Positions 8,607-17,807 of a DNA stretch of 64,000 nt are shown here, in pieces. The notes below the pieces were generated by a model, which did no database searches, was not told the origin of the DNA, and worked only from the letters and a program-made list of their open reading frames with translations. A program made the position numbers and the translations under genes. The DNA comes from Candidatus Geothrix odensensis (GTDB taxonomy: Bacteria; Acidobacteriota; Holophagae; Holophagales; Holophagaceae): the NCBI GenBank assembly GCA_016714685.1, contig JADKCH010000001.1, forward strand, positions 496,001 through 560,000, given 5' to 3'. Position 1 is the first letter of the stretch. Each line of letters begins with the position of its first letter.

Positions 8607-9863
8607 TCACCAGGTCTCCACCAGCATCAGGTGCCCCTCTGGCCCCGTGCCTCGAATCCAGATCGCCGAAGCCCCCTGGGGGCAGAGCCGGATCTGGGGA
8701 AAGGCGCAGGCCAGATGGGAGGCGGGTGCCAGAGCTGATGCCTCACCCCAGGCACCCTGCCGCAGCCAAGCCGAAACGGAGTCGCCCTCGGGCCCCTGGT
8801 GCACGGCGATCAGGCCCGCCCGGCCCTCCGGCCCCAGATCCAGACCGAACTCCCGGACCGGCGCGTGGCCCAGTTCCAGGAACTCCACCCCAGTCTCCCA
8901 GGCGCCCCCGGAGAAGGTCTTGGTGATCAGGCGGGAGGCACCGTGGCTCTCGGCCTGGCACCAGGCCGCCAGCGCCTCGCCATCCCCCAGCATTACGAGC
9001 CTCGGATGGGTGAAGGTCTGGGCCGTGCTGATGATCTCCGGTGCGCCCCACTCGCAGCGTTGGCCGTCATAGTAGCTGGCCTCGAGACGGCTCCGCTGGC
9101 CCCGGGGCGCATGGATCCACAGCGCCAGGGCGTTGCCCAGGTCGTCCATGACCACCTGGTGCTGGCGCGTGGCATGGGCCACCACCGGCACGGGCCGGTC
9201 GGACCAGATGCGGTCCGAGGGCCAGTAGTGGCTGGCCACCAGCCCTTCCTGGCCAGCGCTTTCCGACTCCCAGAGCACCATGGCGTGTTCGCGGTGGTTG
9301 GCGGCCAGGCGCGGCTCCACGGTCGCCGAAGGGGGAAGCCCCAGGGTCGTCGGGGCCTGTTCCCAGACCTTCCCACGGGTATCAAAGGACTGAGCCATGA
9401 TCTCGCAGCGGCCCTCCGCTTCCAGAAGCCACACCACCAGGGCGTTGCCACGCCGGTCCACGGCCCCCTGAACGTGGTGGACCTGCCCTGAAGTCCTGAA
9501 GAGGACCTGGGATTCCCCCTCTCCGCCTCCGAGGATCCTGCCGAGGAGTTGCCTTTCTCCGCCGGACATGGCCAGCCAGAGCGCGAGGCCACGCCCTTCG
9601 GGGTTCAGGAGGATTCGCGGAGAGGTCCCCTCGTCGAGGGGGAGCCGTGCCAGGGCCGGGGCGGAATGGGGGCCGATGGGCATGGTCCAGAGTCGGCCAC
9701 TGCTCTCCCAAAGTGCCGCCCCGTGGCCATGCCCATCCAGGGCCAGGCCGACCTCCCCGAGGCTGCCCCGATCCAGCGTCACAGGGGTGCGCCAGGGCGT
9801 CAGCACCTTGGACCTGCCAGGGCGGAGGCTTTGCACCAGGCGCCTCAGGCTTTCCATGGCCAT
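8607..9863 (-). CDS. Eight-repeat, probable beta-propeller protein, no export signal
   Basis: 418 residues from the ATG at 9863, preceded by AAGGGGAG. No signal peptide or membrane helix. The sequence is built from about eight repeats of roughly 45-50 residues, each with a core like G(N/R)ALxLW followed by a charged turn, for example GHGAALWES, GRGLALWLA, GNALVVWLL, EHAMVLWES, GNALALWIH, GEALAAWCQ, GRAGLIAVH and GASAIWIRG. This periodicity suggests a beta-propeller of about eight blades. I do not know the family. The 112-nt gap to the cysteine desulfurase gene suggests its own promoter. Confidence 0.7.
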   Translation of the reverse strand: MAMESLRRLVQSLRPGRSKVLTPWRTPVTLDRGSLGEVGLALDGHGHGAALWESSGRLWTMPIGPHSAPALARLPLDEGTSPRILLNPEGRGLALWLAMSGGERQLLGRILGGGEGESQVLFRTSGQVHHVQGAVDRRGNALVVWLLEAEGRCEIMAQSFDTRGKVWEQAPTTLGLPPSATVEPRLAANHREHAMVLWESESAGQEGLVASHYWPSDRIWSDRPVPVVAHATRQHQVVMDDLGNALALWIHAPRGQRSRLEASYYDGQRCEWGAPEIISTAQTFTHPRLVMLGDGEALAAWCQAESHGASRLITKTFSGGAWETGVEFLELGHAPVREFGLDLGPEGRAGLIAVHQGPEGDSVSAWLRQGAWGEASALAPASHLACAFPQIRLCPQGASAIWIRGTGPEGHLMLVETW

Positions 9864-9975
9864 GACACTCCCCTTCCGCCGACTTTCCCCGCAGTCATAC
9901 CCCCGGGAGATGTACCGGCAGGCCCTGTCCTTAGGAGATCCCAAAGGCAATCTTTCCAAGGATCATACTGGGCAA

Positions 9976-11136
9976 TTACCGCTCATGCCCTCTGAAACTG
10001 CGGCTATCCCGCAGCTCGGTCACCAGGCCGGGCAGCAGGCCCAGGACCCGCTCGAGTTCCACCGCCGTGGTGCCCCGTCCCAGGCTGAGGCGCACCGTGC
10101 CGATGGCGTAGGCTTCCGGCACCTGCATGGCGCGGAGCACATGGCTGGGCTCCCTCATGCCGGTGCTACAGGCGCTGCCGGTGGACACGCAGATGCCCTG
10201 CTCGCCGAGCCTGAGCTGGAGGGCCTCGCCTTCGAGGCCCGCGAAGCCCACCAGGCTGGTGTTGGGCAGTCGGGAGGTGTTGGCTCCGTGGATGCGAACC
10301 TCCGGGACTTCGGCTCGCAGGCGGGCCTCCAGCTCATCGCGCAGCCCGCGCACGCGCTCCATGTCCGGCAAGCCCAGGCGGGCCAGGTCGGCCGCTCTGC
10401 CGAGCCCCACGATGCCCGGCACATTCTCGGTGCCACCGCGACGCCCGCGCTCCTGCGAGCCACCGAGCATGAGGGGCTTCAGCCGCACCCCCCGGCGGAT
10501 CATGAGCGCGCCCGTGCCCTTGGGTCCGTGGAACTTGTGGCCGCTGAGGCAGAGCAGGTCCGCGCCCCAGGCCATGGCATCCATGGGGACCTTGCCCATG
10601 GCCTGGGTGGCGTCCACCAGGAAGAGCGCCCCCTTGGACTTGGCGATGCCAGCGGCCTCGGCCACCGGAAACAGCACGCCGGATTCGTTGTTCGCGGCCA
10701 TGACGGCCACGAGGGCCGTGTCGGGCCGCACCGCGACTTCCAGGGCCGCCAGATCGAGCCGGCCTTCCCCATCCACGCCCACATCGGTGGCGGTGCCGCC
10801 CTGCCCCTTCCACCACAGGACCAGGGCTCGCACGGCGGGGTGCTCCACGGCGGTGGTGACCAGGTGCCGCTTCGCCGGAACGGCCTCCCAGACGCCCTTC
10901 ACCGCATGATTCAGGCTCTCGGTGCCACCGCTGGTGAAGACGATCTCCGCCGGTGCGCAGCCCACCAGGGCCGCCACCTGCTCCCGCGCCGCCACCACCG
11001 CGCCGTCCGACAGGTGCCCCAGCGCGTAGGCCGAGCTGGCATTGCCGAAGCGCTCCGTGAACCAGGGCCGCATGGCCTCGAAGGCCTCGGGGTCCAGGGG
11101 GGTGGTGGCGTTGTGGTCGAGGTAGATCAGGTCCAT
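9976..11136 (-). CDS. Cysteine desulfurase (NifS/IscS family)
   Basis: 386 residues from MDLIYLDHNATTP, the canonical N-terminus, which fixes the start at 11136. PLP-enzyme landmarks: SGGTESLNHAVKG, the cofactor lysine in LSGHKFHGPKGTGAL, RRGGTENVPGIVGLG, and the catalytic cysteine loop VSTGSACSTGMREPSHVL. It moves sulfur from cysteine to an enzyme persulfide for Fe-S clusters, thiolated tRNA or cofactors. No scaffold (IscU) or MnmA lies beside it, so the acceptor cannot be told here. It starts 4 nt after the upstream hydrolase gene ends, so they are probably co-transcribed. Confidence 0.93.
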   Translation of the reverse strand: MDLIYLDHNATTPLDPEAFEAMRPWFTERFGNASSAYALGHLSDGAVVAAREQVAALVGCAPAEIVFTSGGTESLNHAVKGVWEAVPAKRHLVTTAVEHPAVRALVLWWKGQGGTATDVGVDGEGRLDLAALEVAVRPDTALVAVMAANNESGVLFPVAEAAGIAKSKGALFLVDATQAMGKVPMDAMAWGADLLCLSGHKFHGPKGTGALMIRRGVRLKPLMLGGSQERGRRGGTENVPGIVGLGRAADLARLGLPDMERVRGLRDELEARLRAEVPEVRIHGANTSRLPNTSLVGFAGLEGEALQLRLGEQGICVSTGSACSTGMREPSHVLRAMQVPEAYAIGTVRLSLGRGTTAVELERVLGLLPGLVTELRDSRSFRGHER

Positions 11137-11140
11137 GGAG

Positions 11141-11968
11141 TCATTGTCCCATTCCGGCGCGGCCCCGGAGGAATGCCAAAGCTTCGGACCAGGGTGGAAG
11201 CCCCGGGGACCGCGGCAATCCGTTGTGGGTGGCTTCAGGGATTTCCCAGACGCGGACGGCGCCGGGACAGGCCTGGGCGAGGCGGCGCCCCTGCTCGGCG
11301 CCCACCACCTCATCCCGGCCCGCGATCAGGAGGGCCACCGGGCCATGGTGGTTCCGGATCGCGTCCTGGCTGTCCCAGCGGTCCCTCAGCAGGAGCTTCA
11401 TGGGCAGCCAAGGGTAGTGCCAAGCCGCCACCTCGCCCATGCGGGCGAAGGGCACGGCGAGGAGCAAGCCTGCCACGGCGTTGGGATTCGCAGCGGCCAC
11501 CTGCACCGCCACGCCAGAACCCAGGCTCTCGCCCAGCAGGATCACCGGCGCCGGAGATTCTGCCTTCAGGCGTCCCAGGGCCGCCTGGGCGTCGGCCACC
11601 AGCGCGGCTTGGGAAGGTTCGCCGTCCCGGGGGCCATAGCCGGGATACTCCAGCAGCACGGCCTCGAAGCCCGCCGCCTCCAGCACCGGCAGGTAGTCTG
11701 CGCGGCCCAGAGCGTCCCCGGCGTTGCCATGCAGCACGAGGACCCGGGGGCCGCCGGACCGGACGGGCCGCCGCCAGCCGAGCAGCCGCCCCTGGGCATC
11801 CGGCCATGGCACCAGCTCCGTTCGGAGGGCCCGCTGAACAGCCTCGGCTTCACTTTCGCGGTCGGGAAAATACATCATCCGCCGCTGGGCCAGAAAGGCC
11901 AGAAGGCAGAGCCCCGCGTATAGCCCCAGCCCCAAGGCCAGCAGCTTCAGGAGGCCTGCGGCCCGCAC
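11141..11968 (-). CDS. Membrane-anchored alpha/beta hydrolase
   Basis: About 275 residues if translation starts at the GTG at 11968, just after the AlaX stop codon; no ATG gives an intact N-terminal membrane helix (LLKLLALGLGLYAGLCLLAF). After the anchor and RRMMYFPDRE comes an alpha/beta hydrolase of the Bem46/YfhR type: VLVLHGNAGDALGRADYL, LLEYPGYGPRDGEPS, nucleophile elbow LLGESLGSG, AGRDEVVG and a late His in EATHNGL. Substrate unknown. It lies between the AlaX and cysteine desulfurase genes in a compact three-gene unit. The start codon is the uncertain part. Confidence 0.8.
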   Translation of the reverse strand: MRAAGLLKLLALGLGLYAGLCLLAFLAQRRMMYFPDRESEAEAVQRALRTELVPWPDAQGRLLGWRRPVRSGGPRVLVLHGNAGDALGRADYLPVLEAAGFEAVLLEYPGYGPRDGEPSQAALVADAQAALGRLKAESPAPVILLGESLGSGVAVQVAAANPNAVAGLLLAVPFARMGEVAAWHYPWLPMKLLLRDRWDSQDAIRNHHGPVALLIAGRDEVVGAEQGRRLAQACPGAVRVWEIPEATHNGLPRSPGLPPWSEALAFLRGRAGMGQ

Positions 11969-11972
11969 GGGC

Positions 11973-13154
11973 TCAGCCCTCGCGCAGGCGGGCCAGCGCT
12001 TCGGCCCGCGCCGTGAGGCCGGGCGCCTTGCCCTGGAAGGCCTTCCCGGAGCCGCCGCCCTTGGCGCCCAGGATGGCCGCCACGGCCTTGCCGGCGGCCG
12101 GGACATCCAGCGTCGAGCCTTCCCCTGCGCTCAGCAGGAAGATCCCCTGCCCGCCCGGTTCAGAAGTCAGGAATGCGGCCTTGGCTGGATCAGCCGCGAG
12201 GATGCCCCGGGCCAGCTTCTGGAGGAAGGCCATGTCCCGGCCGTCGAAGTGGGCTTCCACCAAGCCCCCGGGCTGCGCCGCCAGGACCGCCGCCTGGAAC
12301 TCGGCGAGTTCCTCCTCCAGCTTCCGGCTGCGGCGTTCCAGGGCCAGCAGCTGGTCCAGCTTGATCTGGAGGGCCGGGACGAGCTCCTCGTCCGGGGCGC
12401 CCAGCAGGGCGCGGAGCCCCGCATTGCGCGTTTCATGCGCGGCCAGGCGCTGCCTGGCGCGCCTGCCGGCCACATAGAAGAGGCGCGTCCCCCCACGGAT
12501 GGACTCGGTGCCCAGCAGCTTGAGGACCTCGATCTCGCCCGTGTGGCGCAGGTGGGTGCCACCGCAGGTGTTCAGGTCCACACCCGCGATCTGCACCAGG
12601 CGGATGTCGCCGATGTGGCCCTCGGGAAGGCCCCGGGAGCGCACCGCTTCCCGGCCATAGGCTTCCGCACTCACCCGACGGGCCGAAACCTCCCGATGCG
12701 CCCTTATTTCAGAGGCCACAGCCTCCTCCAATCGCTCCATGTCGCGTTGCGATATGGCGGGAGCAGACAGCTCGATGTCGCAGACCGAAGCCCCCAGATG
12801 GAAGGCCGTGGTCTCCCACTTGAACTGGTCCTGGGCCACGGCCGTGAGCAGGTGCTGGCCCGTGTGCTGCTGCATGTGGTCGAAGCGGCGGGCCCAGTCC
12901 AGGCTCAGCGAGGCGGGGCCCGGCTCCAGGGCCGAGCCCAGGTAGTGCCGGACCTCGCCCTCGCGCTTCTGGACCTCCACCACGGCCACGCCGTTCAAGG
13001 CGCCCAGATCACAGGGTTGGCCACCCCCCTCGGGGTAGAAAATCGTGTCCTCCAGGATGGCGAAGGGCCGTCCCTTCTCCTCGCCGCTGCGCAAGACGCG
13101 GGTCTCCAGCGAGGTGGCAAAGGGGTCGCGTTCGTAGGCGGGCGGCGTCTGCAT
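11973..13154 (-). CDS. AlaX-type alanyl-tRNA editing protein with DHHA1-like tail
   Basis: 393 residues. It matches the editing half of alanyl-tRNA synthetase: TIFYPEGGGQPCDLG near the N-terminus, the zinc/active-site motif HTGQHLL, and the second metal pair in NTCGGTHLRHTGEIEVLK. The C-terminal third has a coiled-coil (LLALERRSRKLEEELAEF) and a DHHA1-like domain ending in GAKGGGSGKAFQG. Such free-standing AlaX-L proteins hydrolyse Ser- or Gly-tRNA(Ala). The start codon lies only 6 nt from a TAGGCT -10-like box, and the gene is divergent from rarA. Confidence 0.92.
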   Translation of the reverse strand: MQTPPAYERDPFATSLETRVLRSGEEKGRPFAILEDTIFYPEGGGQPCDLGALNGVAVVEVQKREGEVRHYLGSALEPGPASLSLDWARRFDHMQQHTGQHLLTAVAQDQFKWETTAFHLGASVCDIELSAPAISQRDMERLEEAVASEIRAHREVSARRVSAEAYGREAVRSRGLPEGHIGDIRLVQIAGVDLNTCGGTHLRHTGEIEVLKLLGTESIRGGTRLFYVAGRRARQRLAAHETRNAGLRALLGAPDEELVPALQIKLDQLLALERRSRKLEEELAEFQAAVLAAQPGGLVEAHFDGRDMAFLQKLARGILAADPAKAAFLTSEPGGQGIFLLSAGEGSTLDVPAAGKAVAAILGAKGGGSGKAFQGKAPGLTARAEALARLREG

Positions 13155-13160
13155 GCGGGG

Positions 13161-13187
13161 AGCCTAGCACAGCCGGGCTGATAGGCT
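13161..13187. promoter_or_regulatory. Back-to-back -10 boxes of the alaX and rarA genes
   Basis: The 45-nt gap between the AlaX and rarA start codons holds an inverted repeat AGCCTA (13161-13166) and TAGGCT (13182-13187). Each arm reads TAGGCT towards its own gene, and both are preceded by TGN (TGCTAGGCT and TGATAGGCT), like extended -10 elements. The AlaX box ends 6 nt before its ATG, which predicts an almost leaderless message. No clear -35 is visible. Promoter assignment is inference. Confidence 0.5.
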
Positions 13188-13199
13188 GGAGAGGCTGCC

Positions 13200-14591
13200 A
13201 TGTCCCACGTGCCCCTGCCCGAACGCCTCCGCCCGACCACCCTCGACGAGGTGGTGGGCCAGTCGCATCTTCTCGGACCCAGGGGGGCCCTGACGCGGCT
13301 CACGGCCGGTGGGCGCCTGCCCTCCATGGTGATGTGGGGGCCGCCGGGCACGGGCAAGACCACCCTGGCCCGCATCCTCGCGGAAGCCACGGGCCACGGC
13401 TTCATGGAGTTCTCCGGCGTCAGCGGCAGCGCGGCGGAACTGAAGAAGTTCCTGGCCGACAGCCGCGAGATGCCCCTGTTTCGCGCCGTGCCGCCCGTGG
13501 TGTTCCTGGATGAGATCCACCGCTTCAACCGGGCCCAGCAGGACATCCTCCTGCCCTACCTCGAGCGCGGCGAGGCCATCCTCATCGGCGCCACCACGGA
13601 GAACCCGGCCTTCTACCTGAATCCGGCGCTGCGCAGCCGCTGCCAGCTCATCGCCCTGAAGGCCCTGGAACCAGTCCATATTCAGCAGGTGCTGAGGCGG
13701 GCCTGGGCCAGGGAACGGGGCCAGGCACCGGAACCCGCAGAGGTCTTCGACTGGCTCTCCCACTGGGCCGGGGGCGACCTGCGCTCCGCGCTCTCGGGAT
13801 TGGAAACCTGGATGGAGATGCCGGAGCCGGATCTGGAATCCCTGCAGGGCGCCCTGGGCGGCCGCATGATGTTCGACCGCGCCGATGGCCACTACGACCT
13901 GGCCAGTGCCTTCCAGAAGAGCCTGCGCGGCTCGGACGCGGACGCGGCCCTCTACTACCTGAGCCGCATGATCCGCGGCGGCGAGGATCCCCGCTTCATC
14001 GCCCGGCGCCTCATGGTCTGCGCCGCCGAGGACGTGGGCAACGCCGATCCCCAGGCCTTCCTCCTCTGCGAGGCCGCCAGCCGCGCCGTGGAGCAGATCG
14101 GCTGGCCCGAGGCCCGCATCCCCCTGGCCCAGGCCATCCTCTACGTGGCCAACGCCCCCAAGAGCAACGCCACCATCCTGGCCGTGGATGCAGCCTTGGC
14201 GGCGGACGACGCGCCCATTCCCGAGGCCATCCGCGATGCCCACACCTCGACCGCCCGCAAGGCGGGCCGGGGCGCGGGCTACCACTACTCCCACGACGAC
14301 TACGACCGCGAGCAGACCTTCCTGCCCGACAAGCTGCGCGGCACCACTTTCTACGAACCGAAGCGGCCCCAGGAGCGCAGTTGGCGGGATCGCCAGGAAC
14401 CGGAGGCCGCGGCCCTGGCCCGCCTCTGGCAGGCCTGGGTCGATGCCCACCCCGAAGGCGGAGAACTCCCCCTGGAAGTCTGGAGCGGGGAACTGGCTTG
14501 CAGCCGGGAGGCCCTGGCCCGGGGCCTGGGCAAGCTGGCCTCGGGGCGCTTCACCCTCGTCCGAAGGCTGGAGGCGAAACCGATCTCCTAG
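13200..14591 (+). CDS. rarA: Replication-associated recombination protein A (AAA+ ATPase)
   Basis: 463 residues, normal length for RarA/MgsA. Walker A GPPGTGKTT at about 43-51, Walker B VVFLDEIHRF, sensor motif GATTENPAFYLNPALRSR, and the family-specific C-terminal part (IRDAHTSTARKAGRGAGYHY, then LPDKLRGTTFYEP). It acts at stalled or collapsed replication forks. The TAG stop shares bases with the stop codon of the convergent receptor gene (CTAG at 14588-14591). Confidence 0.95.
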   Translation: MSHVPLPERLRPTTLDEVVGQSHLLGPRGALTRLTAGGRLPSMVMWGPPGTGKTTLARILAEATGHGFMEFSGVSGSAAELKKFLADSREMPLFRAVPPVVFLDEIHRFNRAQQDILLPYLERGEAILIGATTENPAFYLNPALRSRCQLIALKALEPVHIQQVLRRAWARERGQAPEPAEVFDWLSHWAGGDLRSALSGLETWMEMPEPDLESLQGALGGRMMFDRADGHYDLASAFQKSLRGSDADAALYYLSRMIRGGEDPRFIARRLMVCAAEDVGNADPQAFLLCEAASRAVEQIGWPEARIPLAQAILYVANAPKSNATILAVDAALAADDAPIPEAIRDAHTSTARKAGRGAGYHYSHDDYDREQTFLPDKLRGTTFYEPKRPQERSWRDRQEPEAAALARLWQAWVDAHPEGGELPLEVWSGELACSREALARGLGKLASGRFTLVRRLEAKPIS

Positions 14592-16161
14592 TCGTCGCTG
14601 CTCCAGCCCAGAAGGCTGACGCCGTAGCGCTGGCCTTGCACGAAGAGCGGCACGGTGAGCACGGTGATGATGGCGCCGGTGTCCCGGGCGTAGGTCTGCA
14701 CCAGGAATTCCTGTCGGCTGGCGACCTGCTCGCGGAGGTCGGCCACCCGCTGGAAGGCCGCCCGGTCCACCCGATCCGGCAGGGCCTCGGCCGCTTCGCC
14801 CAGCCCGTGCCGCGCGCCCCGGACCAGCACCCGGTTGTCCGTGAAGAAGCGCTTCACGCGGTTGCCGGCCAGGTCCCGGTCCGCCTGCCCGGTCCAATCC
14901 TTCGTGAAGGCCTTGTTGTGCGAAGGTCCGTAGGAGTTCAGATCGAGGATCAGGGCGAAGGTCAGCCGCGGCTCCTGCTCCAGGACGCGGTCGAAGGCCT
15001 CCTGCAAGGCCCGGTCCACCAGGCCATCGTAGGCCGTGCGGAACTTGGGCGGGCTGAATCCCTCTGGAGGCACATGCAAGACATTGAAGAACCGGGACAG
15101 GGCCTGGACCTCGGGCCCCCGGATCTCGGTGTAGTCGAGGGCCAGCAGCTGCTCGGCGCTGATGCGCCCTTCCTGGACGGGGCCTTCGAGGATGGTGGCG
15201 CTGGTGGTGGCAAGCTCCCGAGCCAGGCCCAGGGCCCGATGGAAGAGGGAGCCCGTGTCATAGGCCGCGAGGTGGCGGTGGCCCTCCTCCGTGAGCGAGG
15301 TCACCGCGAAGGCGTCCTGGGCCACGGCCTCGGCGGCGGACTTCAGGGTGCCGGTGGACTCCAGCAGCCTCCCAGATGCCTCCACCAGGCTGCGAGCGGC
15401 CTCCTGCTCCTCCGTGGCCGTCCCCGCGAGGCTGGACACGTTCCCGGCGGTGGATTCCGCCAGATCCGCGATGTCCGACAGGCGCTGCTCAACGGCCTCG
15501 ACCTGGACGCGCGTCGTGGCCGCCAGCCCCAGGCTCTGCTCCATCGCTTCCCGCGCCGGGTCCAGATCCTTCCGGATGGCCTCCAGAAGGGCCGCGATCT
15601 CCTGGGTCTGCAGCGAGGTCCGGTCCGCCAGCTTCCGAACCTCTTCCGCCACCACGGCGAACCCCCGGCCCGCGGCGCCGGCGTGGGCCGCCTCGATGGC
15701 GGCGTTGAGGCTGAGCATGCCCGTGCGATCCGCGATCTCGCCGATGACCTGGGACACTTCGTTGACCTTCAGGATGTGCCCCAGCAGTGATTCCAGGCGC
15801 TCGGACGTCACCGTCGTCTGCTGCTGGAGGTGCCGGACCGTGGCCACGGCCTGGTCGCTCTCCTGGCGGCCCTTCTGCGTCTGATCCGCCATGCGGCGGG
15901 TGGACTCGGCCGCCTCCTCGGTGGCGATCGCCGACAGCGAAATGTTCCTCCGAGGTTGTCCAGGGTCTCCTGCATGGAGCGGGAACTTGCGAGAATCTGA
16001 TCGATTTCCCGCGCCAGGGTCTGCACCCGGACTGAAGTCCTGGCGGCCCCGGCGGCGGATTTGTTGATCACCTTTTCCAGGCCAGCGAGGTCCCGGTGCA
16101 GCTGGTCTGAACCGCCTGCCGTAAAGCCATCCAATGCGGATCTCGGGGCGGGCTCGGACAT
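14588..16161 (-). pseudogene. Soluble methyl-accepting-chemotaxis-type receptor, interrupted by one frameshift
   Basis: Two reading frames together encode one receptor of about 524 residues. The first frame starts at 16161 (MSEPAPRSALDGF, with AAAGG upstream) and runs in register to ETLDNLGG near 15950. From there the protein continues one frame over as NISLSAIATEEAAEST, which leads without a stop into the second frame (first ATG at 15892). Losing one base near 15947 explains the break. The second frame has the conserved receptor hairpin tip (IGEIADRTGMLSLNAAIEAA, RGFAVVAEEVRKLADRT). It ends in a C-terminal domain of the kind found after the signalling domain in some receptors (DLNSYGPSHN, LVQTYARDTGAI, VPLFVQGQRYGVSLLGW). 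No membrane helix. A sequencing error, a real mutation or programmed frameshifting are all possible. Confidence 0.8.
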
Positions 16162-16215
16162 GCTTGGCCTTTCGGTGATTGCCTTCCTATCGGCCGCACA
16201 GATCAAGCCTCAAGT

Positions 16216-17082
16216 TCAGTCCAGGTGCCCCATGCGGCCCTGCTGGTAGTCCTGGACCGCCTGTTCAAGCTCCTCCCGGGTGTTCATCACGAAAGGGCCG
16301 TAGTGGGCGATGGGCTCGCCGAGGGGTTCGCCCGCCAGCAGCATGAGGCTCACGGGCGTGATGGCCTCCAGCGCCAGGGAATCGCCCTTTCCCAGCAGGG
16401 CCACGGTATCCGCGGGCACGTCGGTGCCCTCGAGGCGCACCGAGCCTTGCAAGGGCACCACGGCCGTGGTCCACCCCTCCGGGACGCCCTGCTGGAAGCG
16501 CGCGCCGGCCTCCAGCTCCAGGTGGGCGTAGGCGATCCGGGCCGGGGTACGGGCGGGGCCTGCGACCCCCGCCCAGGTGCCCGCCAACACCCGGATGCGG
16601 CCACCCGGCAGGGGCGTCCATGGCATCCGCTCGGGCTGCAGGTCTGTGTAGCCCGGCTGGCTCCCCTTGTCCGCCTTCGGCAGGTTGATCCAGAGCTGGA
16701 CACCCTCGATGGGCCCGCCCGTCTCGAGGTGCTCAGGCACCGGCATCTCCTCATGGACGATGCCTGCGCCCGCGTTCATCAACTGGGCCCCACCGGGCCG
16801 CAGAAGGCCGGAGCCGCCCGTGCTGTCCCGGTGCTTGAAGGCGCCCTGAATCAGGTAGGTGAGCGTCTGGAAGCCCCGGTGGGGATGGGGCGGAAAGCCC
16901 GCATCCGTACCGGGAGGGAGCACCATGGGGCCGAAGTGGTCCATGAGCAGGAAGGGGTCCATGGCACGGAAGGCCTCGGTGCCATGCTGCCCGCGGCCGG
17001 GCACCAGCCGGACCAGGGGCACGCGGTTCCCGTCCTGGGTGGGCAGTCCGGTCACGAGGGAGACAACGGGTTTGGGACTCAT
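16216..17082 (-). CDS. Pirin-family protein
   Basis: 288 residues from the ATG at 17082, which has TGAGGAG upstream. Bicupin of the pirin family: DPFLLMDHFGPM, FPPHPHRGFQTLTYLIQGAF and the metal-site His/Glu segment HRDSTGGSGLLRPGGAQLMN followed by AGIVHEEMP. Bacterial pirins bind Fe or another metal; some are quercetin dioxygenases and others modulate partner enzymes. Second gene of a two-pirin operon, 10 nt after the first. Confidence 0.9.
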   Translation of the reverse strand: MSPKPVVSLVTGLPTQDGNRVPLVRLVPGRGQHGTEAFRAMDPFLLMDHFGPMVLPPGTDAGFPPHPHRGFQTLTYLIQGAFKHRDSTGGSGLLRPGGAQLMNAGAGIVHEEMPVPEHLETGGPIEGVQLWINLPKADKGSQPGYTDLQPERMPWTPLPGGRIRVLAGTWAGVAGPARTPARIAYAHLELEAGARFQQGVPEGWTTAVVPLQGSVRLEGTDVPADTVALLGKGDSLALEAITPVSLMLLAGEPLGEPIAHYGPFVMNTREELEQAVQDYQQGRMGHLD

Positions 17083-17092
17083 GGGTGGCTCC

Positions 17093-17791
17093 TCAGGCAA
17101 GGTCAAAGAACAGGATCTCGGCGGGCGCTCCAGCCACCACGCGGAGGGAGGGCTCACCTTCGATGCGCGCGGCGTCCCCGGCGTTCAGGGGTCGCCCCTG
17201 GAGCGTGACGGACCCCGCGGCCACCTGGAGGAAGCCGGCCCGGCCCGGGGGGACCGCCACCTCGACCCCGCGCCCCTCGTCCAGGCGGGCGGCGAAGACC
17301 TTCACGTCCTGGAACAGCCGGACGGAGCCGTCGGCGCCATCGGGACTGGCGACCAGGCGCAGGCGGTTCCGCAGATCCGCCTCCTGGTAGGCCACCTGGT
17401 CGTAGCGGGGCGCCAGGCCCTGCCGCTCGGGCAGGATCCAGATCTGGAGGAAGTGCACCGGCTCCGTGGCCGAGGCGTTGAACTCGCTGTGGCGGATGCC
17501 GGTGCCCGCGCTCATGACCTGGGCCTCCCCGGGCCGGATGACGCCGTGGGTGCCCAGGCTGTCCCGGTGCTCCAGGGCCCCCGACAGCACCCAGGTGAGG
17601 ATCTCCATGTCCCGGTGGCCGTGGGTGCCGAAGCCCTTGCCGGGCTGGACCCGGTCTTCGTTCAGGACCCGCAGGGCCCGGAACTGGGTGTACTCGGGAT
17701 CGAAGTAGTCGCCGAAGGAAAAGGTGTGCTGCGTGTCCAGCCAACCGAAATCGAAGTGGCCGCGGGAACCAGCTGGTCGAAGGGTGATCAT
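17093..17791 (-). CDS. Pirin-family protein (YhhW-like)
   Basis: 232 residues from the ATG at 17791, which has GGAGGC upstream. N-terminal cupin motifs of the YhhW/pirin type: FSFGDYFDPEYTQFRALRVL, FGTHGHRDMEILTWVLSGAL, HRDSLGTHGVIRPGEAQVM and TGIRHSEFN, including the expected metal-binding His and Glu residues. YhhW has quercetinase activity in vitro, but the natural substrate is unknown. It is transcribed from a strong sigma70-like promoter with a palindrome inside (17808-17835) and is divergent from a universal stress protein gene. Confidence 0.9.
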   Translation of the reverse strand: MITLRPAGSRGHFDFGWLDTQHTFSFGDYFDPEYTQFRALRVLNEDRVQPGKGFGTHGHRDMEILTWVLSGALEHRDSLGTHGVIRPGEAQVMSAGTGIRHSEFNASATEPVHFLQIWILPERQGLAPRYDQVAYQEADLRNRLRLVASPDGADGSVRLFQDVKVFAARLDEGRGVEVAVPPGRAGFLQVAAGSVTLQGRPLNAGDAARIEGEPSLRVVAGAPAEILFFDLA

Positions 17792-17807
17792 GGTGCCTCC
17801 GAATTCC

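Noticed and set aside
9568..12477. 969-codon plus-strand open frame opposite four genes
   Set aside because: Antisense to well-supported genes (cysteine desulfurase, AlaX and others); low-complexity Pro/Arg/Ala translation.
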